A stretch of DNA of 64,000 bases, from assembly GCA_949316235.1 (NCBI GenBank), contig OX438744.1, forward strand, positions 28,950,778 to 29,014,777. Direction: 5' to 3'. A model generated the notes under the pieces. It had not been told where the DNA came from. It saw nothing but the letters and a program-made list of their open reading frames with translations, and searched no databases. The stretch's first letter is position 1. The number at the start of each line of letters is the position of its first letter. The stretch is from Oegoconia quadripuncta (taxonomy: Eukaryota > Arthropoda > Insecta > Lepidoptera > Autostichidae). The position numbers and the translations under genes are program-made. Positions 9,268 through 20,519 of this stretch are shown here, in pieces.

Positions 9268-9769
9268 ATATGTAAACAAGCAGACGGACAGACATCCAAT
9301 GAGGTTATAAGTATTCCGTTTCTCGGATATTGTTACGGAATACTAAAGAGATGACGTCGGCATTTCAAATTCCGACCTCCTGCGTGGCTCGTGGAAGTAC
9401 GACGTTGCATAATTTTAATCTATTGTAAACAACCGGAGTATTCGCGCTGACACTAATTAAAATATTTGCCCGTCTGTCCGTCACTATAGTTCATCACTGG
9501 GGCTCGTCAACTAGCTTATAAACACCGTCCTGCAAATAGCTCTGTTTAATACACAAATACAAGCCACTTAAAGCATAGCAGTTTTAGGTGAAGAGTATTT
9601 ATTTTAGTTTTTAGTTGAAAAAGTTAGCGGTGCATTTGTATTACATTTTAGGGTCCTGTCACAGATTACTAATAAGTTACTAACGTAAGTCCTGTTGTCA
9701 ATCCTTGTAGTCCGTCTGTCAACCCGCTCATGGCTCGACGGTTGGTTTTGGTTACGTGAAACCGGGATT
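9268..9769. other. unassigned intergenic stretch
   Basis: ACGGACAGACATCC and a duplicated TATTCCG / CGGAATA pair suggest a worn transposon. No coding frame or family is recognised. Confidence 0.4.
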
Positions 9770-9965
9770 GGTACCTAAAATCAACATTATTTAGATCAAC
9801 TTTCATTATATCAACACCAATAGGTCAACAGTGTAATAGTTGACCTATTACATTTATTGTATCAATAATTTGTTATATCAATGGTTCATTAGATCAACAG
9901 ATTATTTTGTCAACAATTAACTACATCAACTGTTTACAAGTTCAAATAGGTGTCAATTACGAGAA
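9770..9965. repeat. degenerate ATCAAC-spaced repeat
   Basis: ATCAAC, GTCAAC or ATCAAT recurs every roughly 14-20 bp about a dozen times with drifting spacers. It looks like an aged minisatellite. Confidence 0.55.
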
Positions 9966-10007
9966 TATGAGAAAAAAAGAAACACGTGCTACATTTATTT
10001 AGAATGG

Positions 10008-10080
10008 GATTATAAACATAGGATTCCTTTACCCCGAAAAAGTGAGTAAATCTCATGGGAAAAGGAAGTTATTAATTAAA
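10008..10080 (+). repeat. Helitron-like internal fragment
   Basis: ACATAGGATTCCTTTACCCC followed by GAAAAAGTGAGTA matches the internal part of the Helitron-like copy at 38245-38430. Confidence 0.4.
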
Positions 10081-10129
10081 TATAGGTACTAGCAGCAGCA
10101 AATATTGGCTACAATGCGCCTATAGAATA

Positions 10130-10578
10130 TATAGCGAATATAAATCCATTTGTAATGTTCATATTGATATAGACATATTCCACGCTCGCTCCCCATATTT
10201 AGTCGAAAGATAATGAAGATTCCATCGACTGACGATTGATTTCACCTACTGTATCTGCTTTTTGTTATTGTTATTTTATTTTATTGTTCTGTGTAAATGT
10301 ACCTATCACCTTTACACACACTTAGTTATAAGTAATTAGTAGTAAAATTTTGAAAAACTTTTACTTAACCTACCCAAACTTATTTAAGATACTTTCAAAA
10401 TTTTACTTTATAGTTTAAAATTCTATGCCTACAGTTTTATAGTGTTATTGTACTACATACATTTGAGTGTTGTGTTCGTCTGTAATTGGAGTTCATATCA
10501 GAAAATTTTAGTTTAAATGATTTTGTAAGATGTAATGTATGTACTCTGTTGGTGCGCCTAAATAAATAAATAAATACT
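10130..10578 (+). repeat. LT3 LINE 3' end, copy 1
   Basis: About 430 bp closely matches 44700-45112. It begins with the coding end of a LINE (a degenerate version of PIFRRNIMKIPSTDD then stop), runs through a shared 3' UTR and ends in AAATAAATAAATAAAT. Confidence 0.8.
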
Positions 10579-10717
10579 AGCTTTGGCAGACAGATTTGGC
10601 TAGAAATGGCAGAGAGAAAGCCTGGAATATGGACAAATACTTTTCAATCCTGAAAGAGTCTGCAATAAAGTTACCCCACGCGGCGAAATCATTTTGATTT
10701 TGGTGCGCCTAGATACC

Positions 10718-10988
10718 TAACCTACCAACTCATCTAATGAGTCTGCCTCAAGTCAAGATGTAGAAAGATTTATTCATAATCAACGAATCACTTAATCATG
10801 TCAATTTAGGTATATTTTCCTGCACAAATAAATACACAGTGCCATCTAGTTGGACACTATGCAACTAGGCTTATATTGTGGATACCACATTCCATATTCA
10901 TCATGCAATGCATGTCTCTAGCGGGATTCGAACCCGCGATCTTTTGGTATAGCAGTCATTTCTAATTACTACTCCAAACAGAGGGTAG
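10718..10988. repeat. duplicated block, copy 1
   Basis: From CCAACTCATCT through a truncated SINE-B to CCAAACAG-AGGGTA, this matches 11279-11865. SINE-B (minus, 10815-10984) lacks ~76 bp present in the second copy, spanning the GGTTAATATTC...ACTATGGT segment. Confidence 0.75.
10815..10984 (-). repeat. SINE-B copy with internal deletion
   Basis: Read on minus, the head TTTGGAGTAGTAATTAG and B box GGGTTCGAATCCCGC lead into the family body ending GGCACTGTGTATTT. Confidence 0.75.
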
Positions 10989-11334
10989 ACGTGGTCATTA
11001 CTCCATCAACAAGAGCATGGCTCGTAAATTGAAGAGAAGATACCTAACAGGAGTATTTAGTATTTACCTACAATAACAGAAACAGTTCATAAAAAATGAT
11101 ACCTATCTATACCATCGAGATGGGAAAAAAGAGGTTGTTTTATTCATATATAGAAATGTGTGTCGTATACATAATGGCGGAATATTTATGTATAATGTAT
11201 GTAAATAGCTCCTACCTGAGTTCGACAATACCAGCCCTTTTAGAATGGACGATTTTCTCCGAACTGTCTATTTTCAGACTGACCAACTCATCTATTATGA
11301 GGGCTGCCTCAAGTCAAGACGTATGAAAGATTTA

Positions 11335-11572
11335 TTAAGAATAAGAATAAGAAAACTTTATTTGATCCATTTAGCGACACTTATACAATACAATTAGTTG
11401 TTTAATATAAGTTTAATATAATTGTTAGTTGTTAATATAAGTAGGTATGCATTGGCTAGTTTTCGGTGTCGCAAAGTGGCATCAAATCAGGTCCCAACTC
11501 AGCATTTGTTGTAGCCGAGAGAAGAAGAACGACTATAACGCTAGTTTTCAGTGGAGCCTAAGATGAGGTATT
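11335..11572 (-). repeat. LINE tail inserted in duplicated block
   Basis: Starts AAGAATAAGAATAAG (inverse of an A-rich 3' end), continues AAACTTTATTTGATCC and ends GATGAGGT. TATT occurs at both borders, a likely short target duplication. The uninterrupted copy at ~10770 shows the empty site. Confidence 0.6.
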
Positions 11573-11606
11573 CATAATCAACGAATCACTTGGTCATGTA
11601 AATGTA

Positions 11607-11860
11607 GATATTTTTCCTGCACAAATAAATACACAGTGCCATCTAGTTGGATACTAAGCAACTAGGCTTATATTGTTGATACCACATGGTTAATATTCTA
11701 CATAAATACATTTTTTATAATTAAATACATAATGTAAAAGAAAACATCCATAACTATGGTATTCCATATTCATCATGCAAGCATGCCCCTAGCGGGATTC
11801 GAACCCGCGAACTTTTTGGTATAGCAGTCATTTCATTACTACTCCAAACAGCAGGGTAAT
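11607..11860 (-). repeat. SINE-B copy
   Basis: Contains the B box GGGTTCGAATCCCGC on minus, the GGTATCAACAATATAAGCC body block and the terminal GGCACTGTGTATTT. Confidence 0.8.
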
Positions 11861-11862
11861 CG

Positions 11863-12180
11863 CGCTATTTTCAACGGTTTTACCGTTCGAACGGAACGTT
11901 TTTGGTTTTGGTTTAGCTGAAGTAAAAAATGGTATCGCGCTATTTTTTGTCAACGATTATATCGTTGACGCTACTAAAGTAAAACCGAAGTCAAAATGTT
12001 AAGAGCTAACCAACAGTTTAAAAAAAACACTAGTTCAATTTCAGTTCAAATGATTAGCGCGATACGAAATGTGCTTAACGTAACGTTTTTGGTTATGGTT
12101 TAGCTTTGGTATTATCGTTCAAATTTCGCGCTCAAACTCGTCGTTCAAACTATTTTGTATCGACAGTCATATCGAAGGTC
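11863..12180. other. palindrome-rich patch
   Basis: Holds CCGTTCGAACGG (perfect palindrome), AACGGT-TTT-ACCGTT, GTCAACGAT-TAT-ATCGTTGAC, and GTATCGCGCTA at 11932 with its inverse at 12053-12065. AACGTTTTTGGTTNTGGTTTAGC occurs as a direct repeat at ~11897 and ~12082. No coding potential. Confidence 0.6.
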
Positions 12181-12895
12181 CGCTGCATCGACAGTACACC
12201 ATATTTCAAATCAAATCAAATCAAAATATTTTATTTCATAGGATAAAGTTTTCACTTGGAAACGTCACTGTTAATATTACATTTAAATTTACGGCTCATT
12301 CACAAAGCTAACTCACCAGAGAAGAACGAGCAAGAAACTCTAGGGTTGCTCTTTTAAACAGATTATGGGTTACAATTTGTGATTTCATAATTATATGAAT
12401 AATAAGATAGCTATGTCCATGCTTGCTTATCATTCAAACAGTCAGTGATTTTATAATAGCCTTTTGCTATTGACAGTATGTTACATCGACAGTCACCATT
12501 ACGATGGTCCGCTGCATCGACAGTACACCATATCTATATTATGCTGCATCCACAGTAAACTATATCAATGGTACGCTGTATCGATAATACACGATATGAA
12601 TGCATTTTCCATCAATAGCACACAATATCGACGGGTGACTGGACGACAGCACACCATGTCGACGGCACATTGCATCGAGAATATACCTATCGATGGTTCG
12701 CTACCTCGACAGTCACCATATCGATGGGACATTGCATCGACAGTACACCACAGCGATGGCACACCGCATCGACAGTACACCATATAGATGGTTCGCTGTG
12801 TCGATGGTACGCTACATCGACAATACACGATACAGATGGAATGCCGCATAGACAGTATATCAGATCGATGGTACGCTGCATCGGCAGTATACTAT
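12160..12895. repeat. degenerate ~32-bp satellite
   Basis: Tandem units with the core GCTGCATCGACAGTACACC then ATATCGATGGT, about 13 copies, diverged by substitutions and small indels. A LINE tail (12206-12472) splits the array: the unit before it and the units after it belong to the same series. Frames open across it are by-products of the repeat. Confidence 0.8.
12206..12472 (-). repeat. LT1 LINE 3' end
   Basis: AAATCAAATCAAATC (tail) then ATTTTATTTCATAGGATAAA and GAGAAGAACGAGCAAGAAAC match 23786-24010 closely. 5'-truncated. Confidence 0.8.
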
Positions 12896-13079
12896 GAAAA
12901 TGAAAAAAGTTTATGTTCGACTTTAGTAGGCATAAACTATAGACTGAGGTTGGGATCTCCTATTAAGTATACAAGTATACTTTTGCCAGAAGGGCCCGCT
13001 CTTCCATATCTAAATGTTATATTGAAAATAAACTTATGTTGGTTAGGTTAGAAAATAGATGTTTTGTGTGTGTGTGTAT

Positions 13080-13546
13080 GATAAACTTTCGCAGTAACGT
13101 ACTCGTTTATCGCAGTAAAGAACTTTCGCGACAACGTACACCGCAATGATGAACTTTCGCAGTAACGTACATCGCAGTAATTTACACTCCTGATATCACT
13201 AGTGATATCTGATAAGACCCGTAATATTTACGTAGATGCTGATCTACGCTTGAGCTTGATCATAGTTAGACAAAGATGTAAAAAAAATGTAAAATGTAAA
13301 AAATGTTTATTTCTTTCTTCAGGAATCACATGCAACTTATTGTTAAGATTTTCTTTTAGGTATACATGTGCCAGAAAATCTTGCTCTACAATACAATACA
13401 ATACAATACAAATACTCTTTATTGCGCAAAATAATTTACAATAATACCTCTCTCTACCTTAACTAAGCATAGTAAACATTGTAATTATTAATAGATTAGA
13501 TACTACCACTTAATTTTAAACAACTCTTATTATTATGTGTTCTTCC
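13080..13546 (+). repeat. inverted-pair repeat, arm 1
   Basis: Near-identical to the reverse complement of 21023-21533. It contains ~30-bp subrepeats (CGCAGTAANGAACTTTCGC, GACAACGTAC), the 18-bp perfect palindrome GATATCACTAGTGATATC at 13192-13209, and a LINE-tail-like ACAATACAATAC...CTTTATTGCGCAA end. Confidence 0.85.
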
Positions 13547-13955
13547 TCATGGATAATGATGCAGGGGGAAATATCAGAAACAGTTTTAATTTACTATTTT
13601 TTCACTTTATGAATATTCAGAACATACTTTCTGGGGTCAGCCGGGTAAAAAGCTGTGAAATCATTTTGTTTGTTGAATCGTTTTGTCGTGACTGAATCGT
13701 TGTCCGATACCGAATCGTGTGATGTTTACAGCGTTAAATTGCAAAATACACAGCTTATATTCGGGCAGCATTACGTATGCGCATGCTCGTGGATACCGAC
13801 CTGTTTTGGCATTAAAAATTTATCGTTTGTCATATGATTTCAATTTCTATTCGTCTCCATTGACGTGCTGAGGTTGATCCAATTCATAGAGAAAGTTGGC
13901 CGTTTCAAAATAATCAATAAATTTGCCAAAAAAACTAAAAACTTCCTTACATTTA
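13547..13955. other. unassigned intergenic stretch
   Basis: Several GAATCGT motifs lie near 13675-13715. No family or gene is recognised. Confidence 0.4.
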
Positions 13956-14223
13956 ACCGCCTCCGTGGCTCAATGTAAACAACATATGGCTTGCGAATCG
14001 TAGGTCGCGGGTACGATTCGCATCGTGGTACATGTATAGCACTCGGTTTGGTTGATGGTAGGGCATTTTAAATGTCCGCCTGGCTAGCTATCACCATCTT
14101 ATCTAAATCTGCCGCCAAGCAGCAATGTTAATAGCATAGTTGTGTTCCGGTTGTTCGCCAAATATGTTGGATTTCCGGGTCAGTACGCTTTATGTAAGGA
14201 CCAACCCGTTGTGCATAAAAAAA
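13956..14223 (+). repeat. SINE-A copy
   Basis: Full head with A- and B-box-like segments (the B box is damaged: GGGTACGATTCGC). The body is shortened near the tail; it ends GTTGTGCATAAAAAAA. Confidence 0.85.
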
Positions 14224-14394
14224 TGTGTAATTTCATTTATGCAGGGAGTCAGTTTAAGGTAGGTTCTTTTAAAGCCATGTATAGTATTACCTGAGTTAAC
14301 TATGCCCGACGCATACTCACGTTACTACACGTCTCTGGAATAGCATACCAGACTATTTCACGTTAATAAATAAATACTCCTGTGCTTTTTGTAA

Positions 14395-14525
14395 TATAAA
14401 AACATGTTTATAAAAGAGTAACTACTCGAGTTTCTTGCTTCTTCTTCTCAGGGGAAAACTGCCTTTTGTGTAGGTACACGTGTTACCTACAAAATAAAGC
14501 ATTTTTGACATTGAATTTGACTTTG
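14395..14525 (+). repeat. LT1-related LINE tail
   Basis: GAGTTTCTTGCTTCTTCTTC followed by an A-rich stretch with AATAAAGCATTTTTGAC and TTGAATTTGACTTTGA. Confidence 0.55.
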
Positions 14526-14809
14526 AGTACGTTTGCTGCTAGCCTATTAATCTATAAAGAGATCAAAGTGATTAAATTAGGTACATCACATTTATATAAA
14601 GGTCAGCTCAGCTTTACCATTTCTAGTCAGCATTTGCCAACAATGACGGATTCCCAAGAGTCCATCAAAGGTCTTATTATGCAAAAACCATGTTAATAAA
14701 CAACATGTATAACAAAGACTGGCTCCAGACGGTGGCCGAGGGTGGCCAACGGAGCGTGTTGGTTGCCGCACGGATAAATGCCGAGGTATTTCGCACTGAC
14801 ATTTTGGAA

Positions 14810-15335
14810 ATGTAGGGTTATTTCACGCCATTCGTCTCTGGAACTCCCTACCCCAGTCCATCAGACGAACTCAAACTTTGAATGCTTTCAAAGTCGCCCT
14901 CAAAGAGCGTTTCCTGGTGCTTTAATCTGTGCTCCTTTCTTATCTTCTCTCTATACCTTAGCACAATCCTGTTGTCGATTATTATTATTATTTTATATAT
15001 CAATAAATATTTATTTAGTACACCTATATATTTAAGTTTGTATTTTGTTGCTATTTTATAGATGTTATGTTTAAGTAGGTATATTTGTCTATTGATCTAT
15101 GTATGTATGTGTATGTAAATATATGGAATTTATTCACGTAGTTTGTATCTGCGCATCCCTATTTAATACCGCACAACCTACCAATTTTAAATGTACTGTC
15201 TTTATACCCAAAGGTTGTATGGAAGAGATAGCTTTTAGTGATAAGGTCGCCAAATTGTACATTCTAATCTTACCGCTTTTCTGAAACTGTATTTTCGTTT
15301 CTGTTGTGCAATAAAGTGTATTTGCATAGTATTGT
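14810..15335 (+). pseudogene. Jockey/CR1-type LINE C-terminus and 3' UTR (LT2)
   Basis: Frame at 14822-14924 reads HAIRLWNSLPQSIRRTQ...LKERFLVL then stop, the usual ending of Jockey/CR1-type reverse transcriptase polyproteins. A ~400-bp 3' UTR follows with GCTTTTAGTGATAAGGTCGC and the terminal CAATAAAGTGTATTTG. The same 3' UTR is found at 23535, 25012 and 38131. 5'-truncated and inactive. Confidence 0.75.
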
Positions 15336-15789
15336 AATTTCGTGCAGATATAACAGTTAAAATTGTTCTATCTTAAAAAGACTTTTCAAAACAAACTTTT
15401 AATACTCTCTAAGTTATTGACTTGAGTGCTTGGAAGCAGACGCCATTTTGGCTTTCTTAACAAAAAATCTATCGTACCATCCTCAGGGGATCAAAATGAA
15501 TCTAACGTCACCTTGCGCTACAAAATCGAAATTGGTCAAGACGTTTTTACCTTTATGTTATTTGATTATTTTAATGCCATGGCTTATATAATAAAGTTCC
15601 GGTAGACATTCAAAATGTGCTTTTAAATAAATTTTAAACTACCATTAAACGAAAACTATGCGCCAAAGGCTATTATATTATATATTATATTTCTATTTAA
15701 CTAGATGATAAGAATGCGTGGAAATGAACCGGTATATTGTTTTCTTATTCTTCTCTGTCGAATCATAAATTAATAAATAAATAATAATA

Positions 15790-15967
15790 ATAAATATCCT
15801 TAAGACATACACACAGCGCCATCTAGTTCCACAGTAAACAACTATAGGCTTGTGTTGTGGATACCGCAGATGGTTGACATACATACATTTTTTTTTGTAA
15901 TTAAATACTTATTATAAATTAAAGATCCATAACTCGGGTACACATGTCCGTATTCATCACACAAACA
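15790..15967 (-). repeat. SINE-B copy, head missing
   Basis: Body from TGTGTGATGAATACGGACAT (minus) to CTAGATGGCGCTGTGTGTAT. The tRNA-like head is lost at the right edge. Confidence 0.75.
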
Positions 15968-15974
15968 AATTGTA

Positions 15975-16120
15975 TAAATACTTATTTCAAAAGTGAAACC
16001 CCTGAGTTTCTTGCTAGTTCTTCTCTATGAAGACTGCCTTGTGAATGAGCGATAATTGTATGTCATGCCGAATTCAAATATAACATACGAAATAAAACAT
16101 TTCTTGAATTTGAATTTTGA
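15975..16120 (+). repeat. LT1-related LINE tail
   Basis: GAGTTTCTTGCTAGTTCTTC, CTGCCTTGTGAATGAGCG and the ending ACGAAATAAAACATTTCTTG. Confidence 0.65.
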
Positions 16121-16324
16121 TATAGTCGGTGTAGCACACACATACTTCTTATACCTTTGTTTTGTTTGTTCTTTTATATTTTCTGTTTTTATTGCCATGT
16201 GTTGTAAAATAATTATTATTTAAATATTTAAACTTGCGTGCTTCCTTAGCAAAAGTGACCACTTAATACATACTCAAACTTCAAAACTTCAAGCATTTAT
16301 TTCAACGTAAGATACATGATATCA

Positions 16325-16649
16325 TTTTTTTTATGCACGACGGGTTTGTACTTGGCTTCAATCACACCTGATGTTAAGTGAAGATGAGGTGGAAGCGTAC
16401 TGACCCGGAAACCCCAAGACATTTGGGGGACTGGCTATCTTATCTCTGACAACGGAAACACAACAATGCTATTAACATTGCTGCTTGGCGGCAGACTTAG
16501 ATAAGATGGTGGTAGCTAGCCAGGCGGACATTTAAAATGCCCTACCACCAACCAAACCGAGTACTTAAACATGTACCCCGCTGGGGATCGAACCCGCGAC
16601 CTCCGAATCGTAAACCCAATGTTGTTTACATTGAGCCACGGATGCGGTT
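16325..16649 (-). repeat. SINE-A copy, near full length
   Basis: Both ends are present: oligo-T with TGCACGACGGG at the left and the inverse of CCGCATCCGTGGCTCAATG at the right. The B box is intact as GGGTTCGATCCCC. Confidence 0.9.
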
Positions 16650-16829
16650 AATATTTGTTGAATGTCAATTTAAATCTATTGGAAATATAAATAGGGCTTA
16701 AGCATTTTTCGGTCAGTCAGTATGTGAAAGCTAGCCCCGCTTCGGAAAGGGAAATCATCTGTCGCAAGAAACCCACAGGATCATTTTTCTTTTCTATTCT
16801 TTTTTTCTATAATATATAAAAGTATACAA

Positions 16830-17095
16830 CTAATACAATTTTATAATTTTTGGGAGCTGGGCGAATTATACCAAGCGTTTTTGTCATTCAGCTAGTTACT
16901 AATTTTGTAATAACCTTTTTTTGTTAATGTTGTTTTGACATGGTTTTTAAATTGTTAAGTAACTAAGGTTAAGCTACCTTTATTACTATACTGTAGTCTA
17001 AATTATGTATACTACTTTTGTATTAACTACTTTTAATACTATTTAATGTATGTGTGGCTGGAGAAAAAATAAACGTTTATCTATCTATCTATCTT
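16830..17095 (+). repeat. LT6 LINE tail with (TATC)n
   Basis: TTTATAATTTTTGGGAGCTG is shared with 36020-36175. It ends AAATAAACGTTTATC followed by a short TATC microsatellite, a typical LINE 3' terminus. Confidence 0.6.
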
Positions 17096-17384
17096 GTCTC
17101 ACAGGGATTTTCAATATTTAAAATGTTATGTAAAGTTCTCCAGGAAATTACCACTTCAAAAATATTCGCATGAAAATGGCAACCCTAAATCAATTCTATT
17201 TAGTGACATTACGAAGGCCTTTTGATTTAGACCCGATTTAGTGATAGCAGTAAAAATGGCGGAGGGATAGTTAAAGGTGACGTTGGCATTTACGTTATTA
17301 TCATTAAAACCTTTGTATTGACATTTAGTGGCCTCTGGGGAGTGCCGGGTTCTAAGCCACGCTATATATTTTTATACATAAGTA
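17096..17384. other. unassigned intergenic stretch
   Basis: No repeat family or frame recognised. Confidence 0.4.
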
Positions 17385-17798
17385 TTAGCTCCTTACCTAT
17401 GAAATTGGCGTTTTGTATGAAGAATTTCATTGATACTGTTTTCTCCATACAAACATTTTTAATTTTTTTTTGGGAACGGCAAATCCAAATTTAGCTAAAC
17501 TTTGTGTGTATTATCGGATAACATTAAGTTGAGTATAGGGAGCGTTCATTTTTAAAAGTAACCGCTTTATAAAAGTTTCAGCGAATCTAACAAATGATTA
17601 TGGGAAGCACATGAAAAGAGCTCTGTTCAGAAGTTTTTTGATTTAGCCCAGAAATTAAAAAATATTTCACGTGAACCTTGAAATAATATTCCATTTTCCA
17701 AATAAAAAACAAATTTGGATATAGCTTTGAAAATCGCAGGAATTGGTACATATGATTAACGAAGAAAAAAAACTCCAATTTCATAGGTACAGACCCAA
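17385..17798 (+). mobile_element. MITE-mar copy, both ends (414 bp)
   Basis: TA copies at 17383-17384 and 17799-17800. Ends TTAGCTCCTTACCTATG and CATAGGTACAGACCCAA are imperfect inverted repeats. Best reference copy of the family in the window. Confidence 0.82.
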
Positions 17799-17889
17799 TA
17801 TCTATACGGTGTGATGCATATAAACTTAGCCTATTTGTACACTTTTTTAGGGTTAAAAGGCTTGGCTACGGTACCTCAATACGGTAACC

Positions 17890-18060
17890 TTAACCGTGGC
17901 TCAATGTGAACAACATAGGGTTTATGAATCGAAGGTCGCGGGTTAGATCCTGGCGGGGTACATGTTTAGTACATAGTTTGGTTGGTGGTAGGGCATTTGA
18001 AATGTCTGCCTGGCTAGCTACCACCTTCTTATTTAAATCTAAAGCCGCAATGTCAATATC
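17890..18060 (+). repeat. SINE-A copy, 3' half missing
   Basis: Head TTAACCGTGGCTCAATGTG and B box GGGTTAGATCCTGGC, then the body until about AGCCGCAATG. Confidence 0.75.
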
Positions 18061-18245
18061 ATGATATCATGAAGCATAAATTGCGTAAGGACATCAAATT
18101 GAAATTAATATCAAATACTTAGGGTCTACATTCCTTTGTAGATGTAAAAAAAGCTTCTAACTCAACGCAATCAAATAATACGGCCATTTGTGCACATGAG
18201 TGATTATAGAATACACAGAGTGGAATTCAGCTGTTTTGACAATGT

Positions 18246-18406
18246 TTTTTTTTTATGCACAACGGGTTGGTACTTGACCTCAATCACACCTGATGTTAAG
18301 TGAAGATGAAGTCGAAACGCCAGCACATTTGGGGGACTGGCTATCTTATCTCAGACAACCGGAATACAACAATGCTATTAACATTGTTGTTTGGCGGCAG
18401 ATTTAA
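18246..18406 (-). repeat. SINE-A 3' half
   Basis: Oligo-T and TGCACAACGGGTTGG at the left, breaking off at GGCGGCAGATTTA. It lies about 190 bp from the 3'-truncated copy at 17890 in the opposite orientation. Confidence 0.8.
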
Positions 18407-20329
18407 TCATAAAATGGACTATTTCCCAAACATATATTTTGCTGTGTTTCTGTGTGTGACTATCTGTGGAGACTATTTTTGTCTATGCAATGACTATTTT
18501 GTTCTACTTTATATTATAATGTAACGGCTGTCAGTTTCCCAAAAAAAAAAATAAAAAAAAAATAAACAACGTCTACGGTTCGGTTCACTTTCAAAATATA
18601 CAGAAATGCACACATGACAGGGGCTGAGTCCATCGTCGTGGATACGTGCAAGTCTATTGTTTTTGTTTTTGCGTCGCCTTTTATGATACCCACGTATAAG
18701 AGAGAGGTTCTTTTATGTGCCGGAATAACCCAGCACCATATTTATTTGCCCACATAAAGCTTTTCCCCGGTCAAACCTGAACCGTCCAAAATACAAACTA
18801 TTAGCAAAGTTCGCGCCATTCACGGCTTCCCGCCATTCCGCCATCTTACGACGTGTCGTCAAAATGGCGTCTTTACGTCCGCTCGTAAACTAAGCGCTAA
18901 AATTAACGAAAGGTTTGGCAGCTGACGTGTTTTAAATATAAAATTATGATCGAATACGGTCGCGATCGGCCGCCGAATGTTATTGAAGCGAAGTGCGGTA
19001 TTTATAGGTTAGTTGAAGCGTTTAAGACGGGATATTATGGGTATGTGGCTAGACTTTGGAGCCAATGAACAGTCAAAGGATTTGGAATCACGTAAAGATT
19101 TGTTGAAACTGTCAAATTGAAAATTCGATGTCTGTTGATTGCATTAAACTACTGTCGAAATGCCTTAACCGAAATTCCCTCGTTAAGTCTTTAATACATC
19201 CTGACGTGAAGAAACAATAAAAGAATGTGGGAATTTGGCACAATAGAACAGAAAGTGGTGGCGGCTTCACTACATCATCCGCAACACTGATGATGGGCAG
19301 GCCTGCAAGAGGCACTTTTTTTATAGCCCGCTTTATTTAGGAGGGTTTATACACCAAGTACATGTCAACCCCATCAGACCTACGCTAGCTTTCCTAATAT
19401 AGGTAGTCATTGACAGGACCTCATGGTCTGTGGACTGCGACATCAGAATTCGGTAATACTTTCTGAAAGACACCAACATCTTCTTGATTTCATCCTAGGC
19501 TTCCCATCACAGACTATCTTACATTATCATTCTTGACATATTCCATACGATACGTAAAAAAATTCCAGTTACTTACTACTACTTACTGTATTCAAAATGA
19601 TTGTTATTAAAATCTGGTAATCTAGTTTTAAGCAGTAGGTAGCTGGTCTCCTAGTATCAAAAGGGGGCTGTGTTGTGTGTTATAAAAAGTACTCTGTGGT
19701 GTGATACCTACCTATAATGTTATGAATGAACGTGTAAGAAAGAGATAGAAGTATCCTGGTAGTAGTATTAATTCCTGGTAGGGTCATGAACTTAAAATAG
19801 TGATGTGCGTCAACATAGTCGATTTTTAAATTTCAAATTATAAATTATTTATTTTCATCAAAATTAAAATACAACAAAAGGATTTCAGGAAATTCACAGT
19901 GGACTCTTTACTTGGCATACTTTAACACCCTTCAGTCATTAGGGGTATTTTTGTAACACGTTGTATAATGAAGTTAAAAGGAAAACTATTACAGTTAAGT
20001 AGGTTTTACAGATCAATAAGTAATAGTCGAACAACTTATGAAATGGACTTTCCGTTAAAAATTTTGTTAGACAGAAGCCCCGTTCTAAATCCGCATATTG
20101 TGAGGGCAAGCAGAACCCTACACTGCGCGTGGCGTACAGAGTTATTTTAATTAAAACAAAGTGTGCCATTAATTGTGGTGCTGTTTATATTCTGTGGTGT
20201 TATGAATATGCCGCTCAATAAAAAAATTATAGATTCCTTATCTACTTTTTATGGTTTTCATGGAAATTGATGTACTCATACCACGCACTCCACAGCCTCT
20301 TGGAGGAGTGGATTCTCAATAAAAACTAT
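18407..20329. other. low-repeat intergenic stretch
   Basis: The least repetitive 1.9 kb of the window. It holds a GC-richer patch (18780-19030, listed separately) and two short overlapping open frames near 19940-20170 that match nothing I know. No exon pair is convincing. Confidence 0.4.
18780..19030. promoter_or_regulatory. candidate promoter-like GC patch
   Basis: Dense CCGCCAT / ATGGCG motifs (CTTCCCGCCATTCCGCCATC, AAAATGGCGTC) on both strands and a CGATCGGCCG run stand out from AT-rich surroundings. Such motifs are common near insect core promoters; no transcript is visible. Confidence 0.25.
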
Positions 20330-20450
20330 ACTAAATCCCGTGTTACAGAATGTTACTCAAGCAGAGATCTCCGCTTGAGGACAGTTAAAAAGGGACAGCT
20401 TTATTTAACTTGTACAGCGTCATCATCCAGCTATGTGTATAACAACATAA
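20330..20450 (+). repeat. MITE-K-related fragment
   Basis: TTACAGAATGTTACTCAAGC, CCGCTTGAGGACAGTTAAAA and GGGACAGCTTTAT match the element at 62330-63023 on both sides of its RTE insertion. It shows the uninterrupted arrangement. Confidence 0.6.
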
Positions 20451-20519
20451 ATAAAATTTTAAATATATATCCATCAAATCGACACGAATACCTTGGCTCA
20501 ATTTAAACCGTTAAATTTT

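Larger units (their letters stand above)
11279..11865. repeat. duplicated block, copy 2
   Basis: Second copy of the 10718-10988 block, split by a LINE-tail insertion (11335-11572) and carrying a longer SINE-B. Confidence 0.7.

Noticed and set aside
12160..12895. CRISPR-like array
   Set aside because: Spacing and units are irregular and diverged, no unique spacers, and the context is eukaryotic.
12464..12897. Overlapping ~75-107 codon frames on both strands
   Set aside because: By-products of the ~32-bp degenerate satellite.
13192..13209. GATATCACTAGTGATATC as a transcription factor site
   Set aside because: It occurs only within the repeated element in this window, so an element-structural role is more likely.
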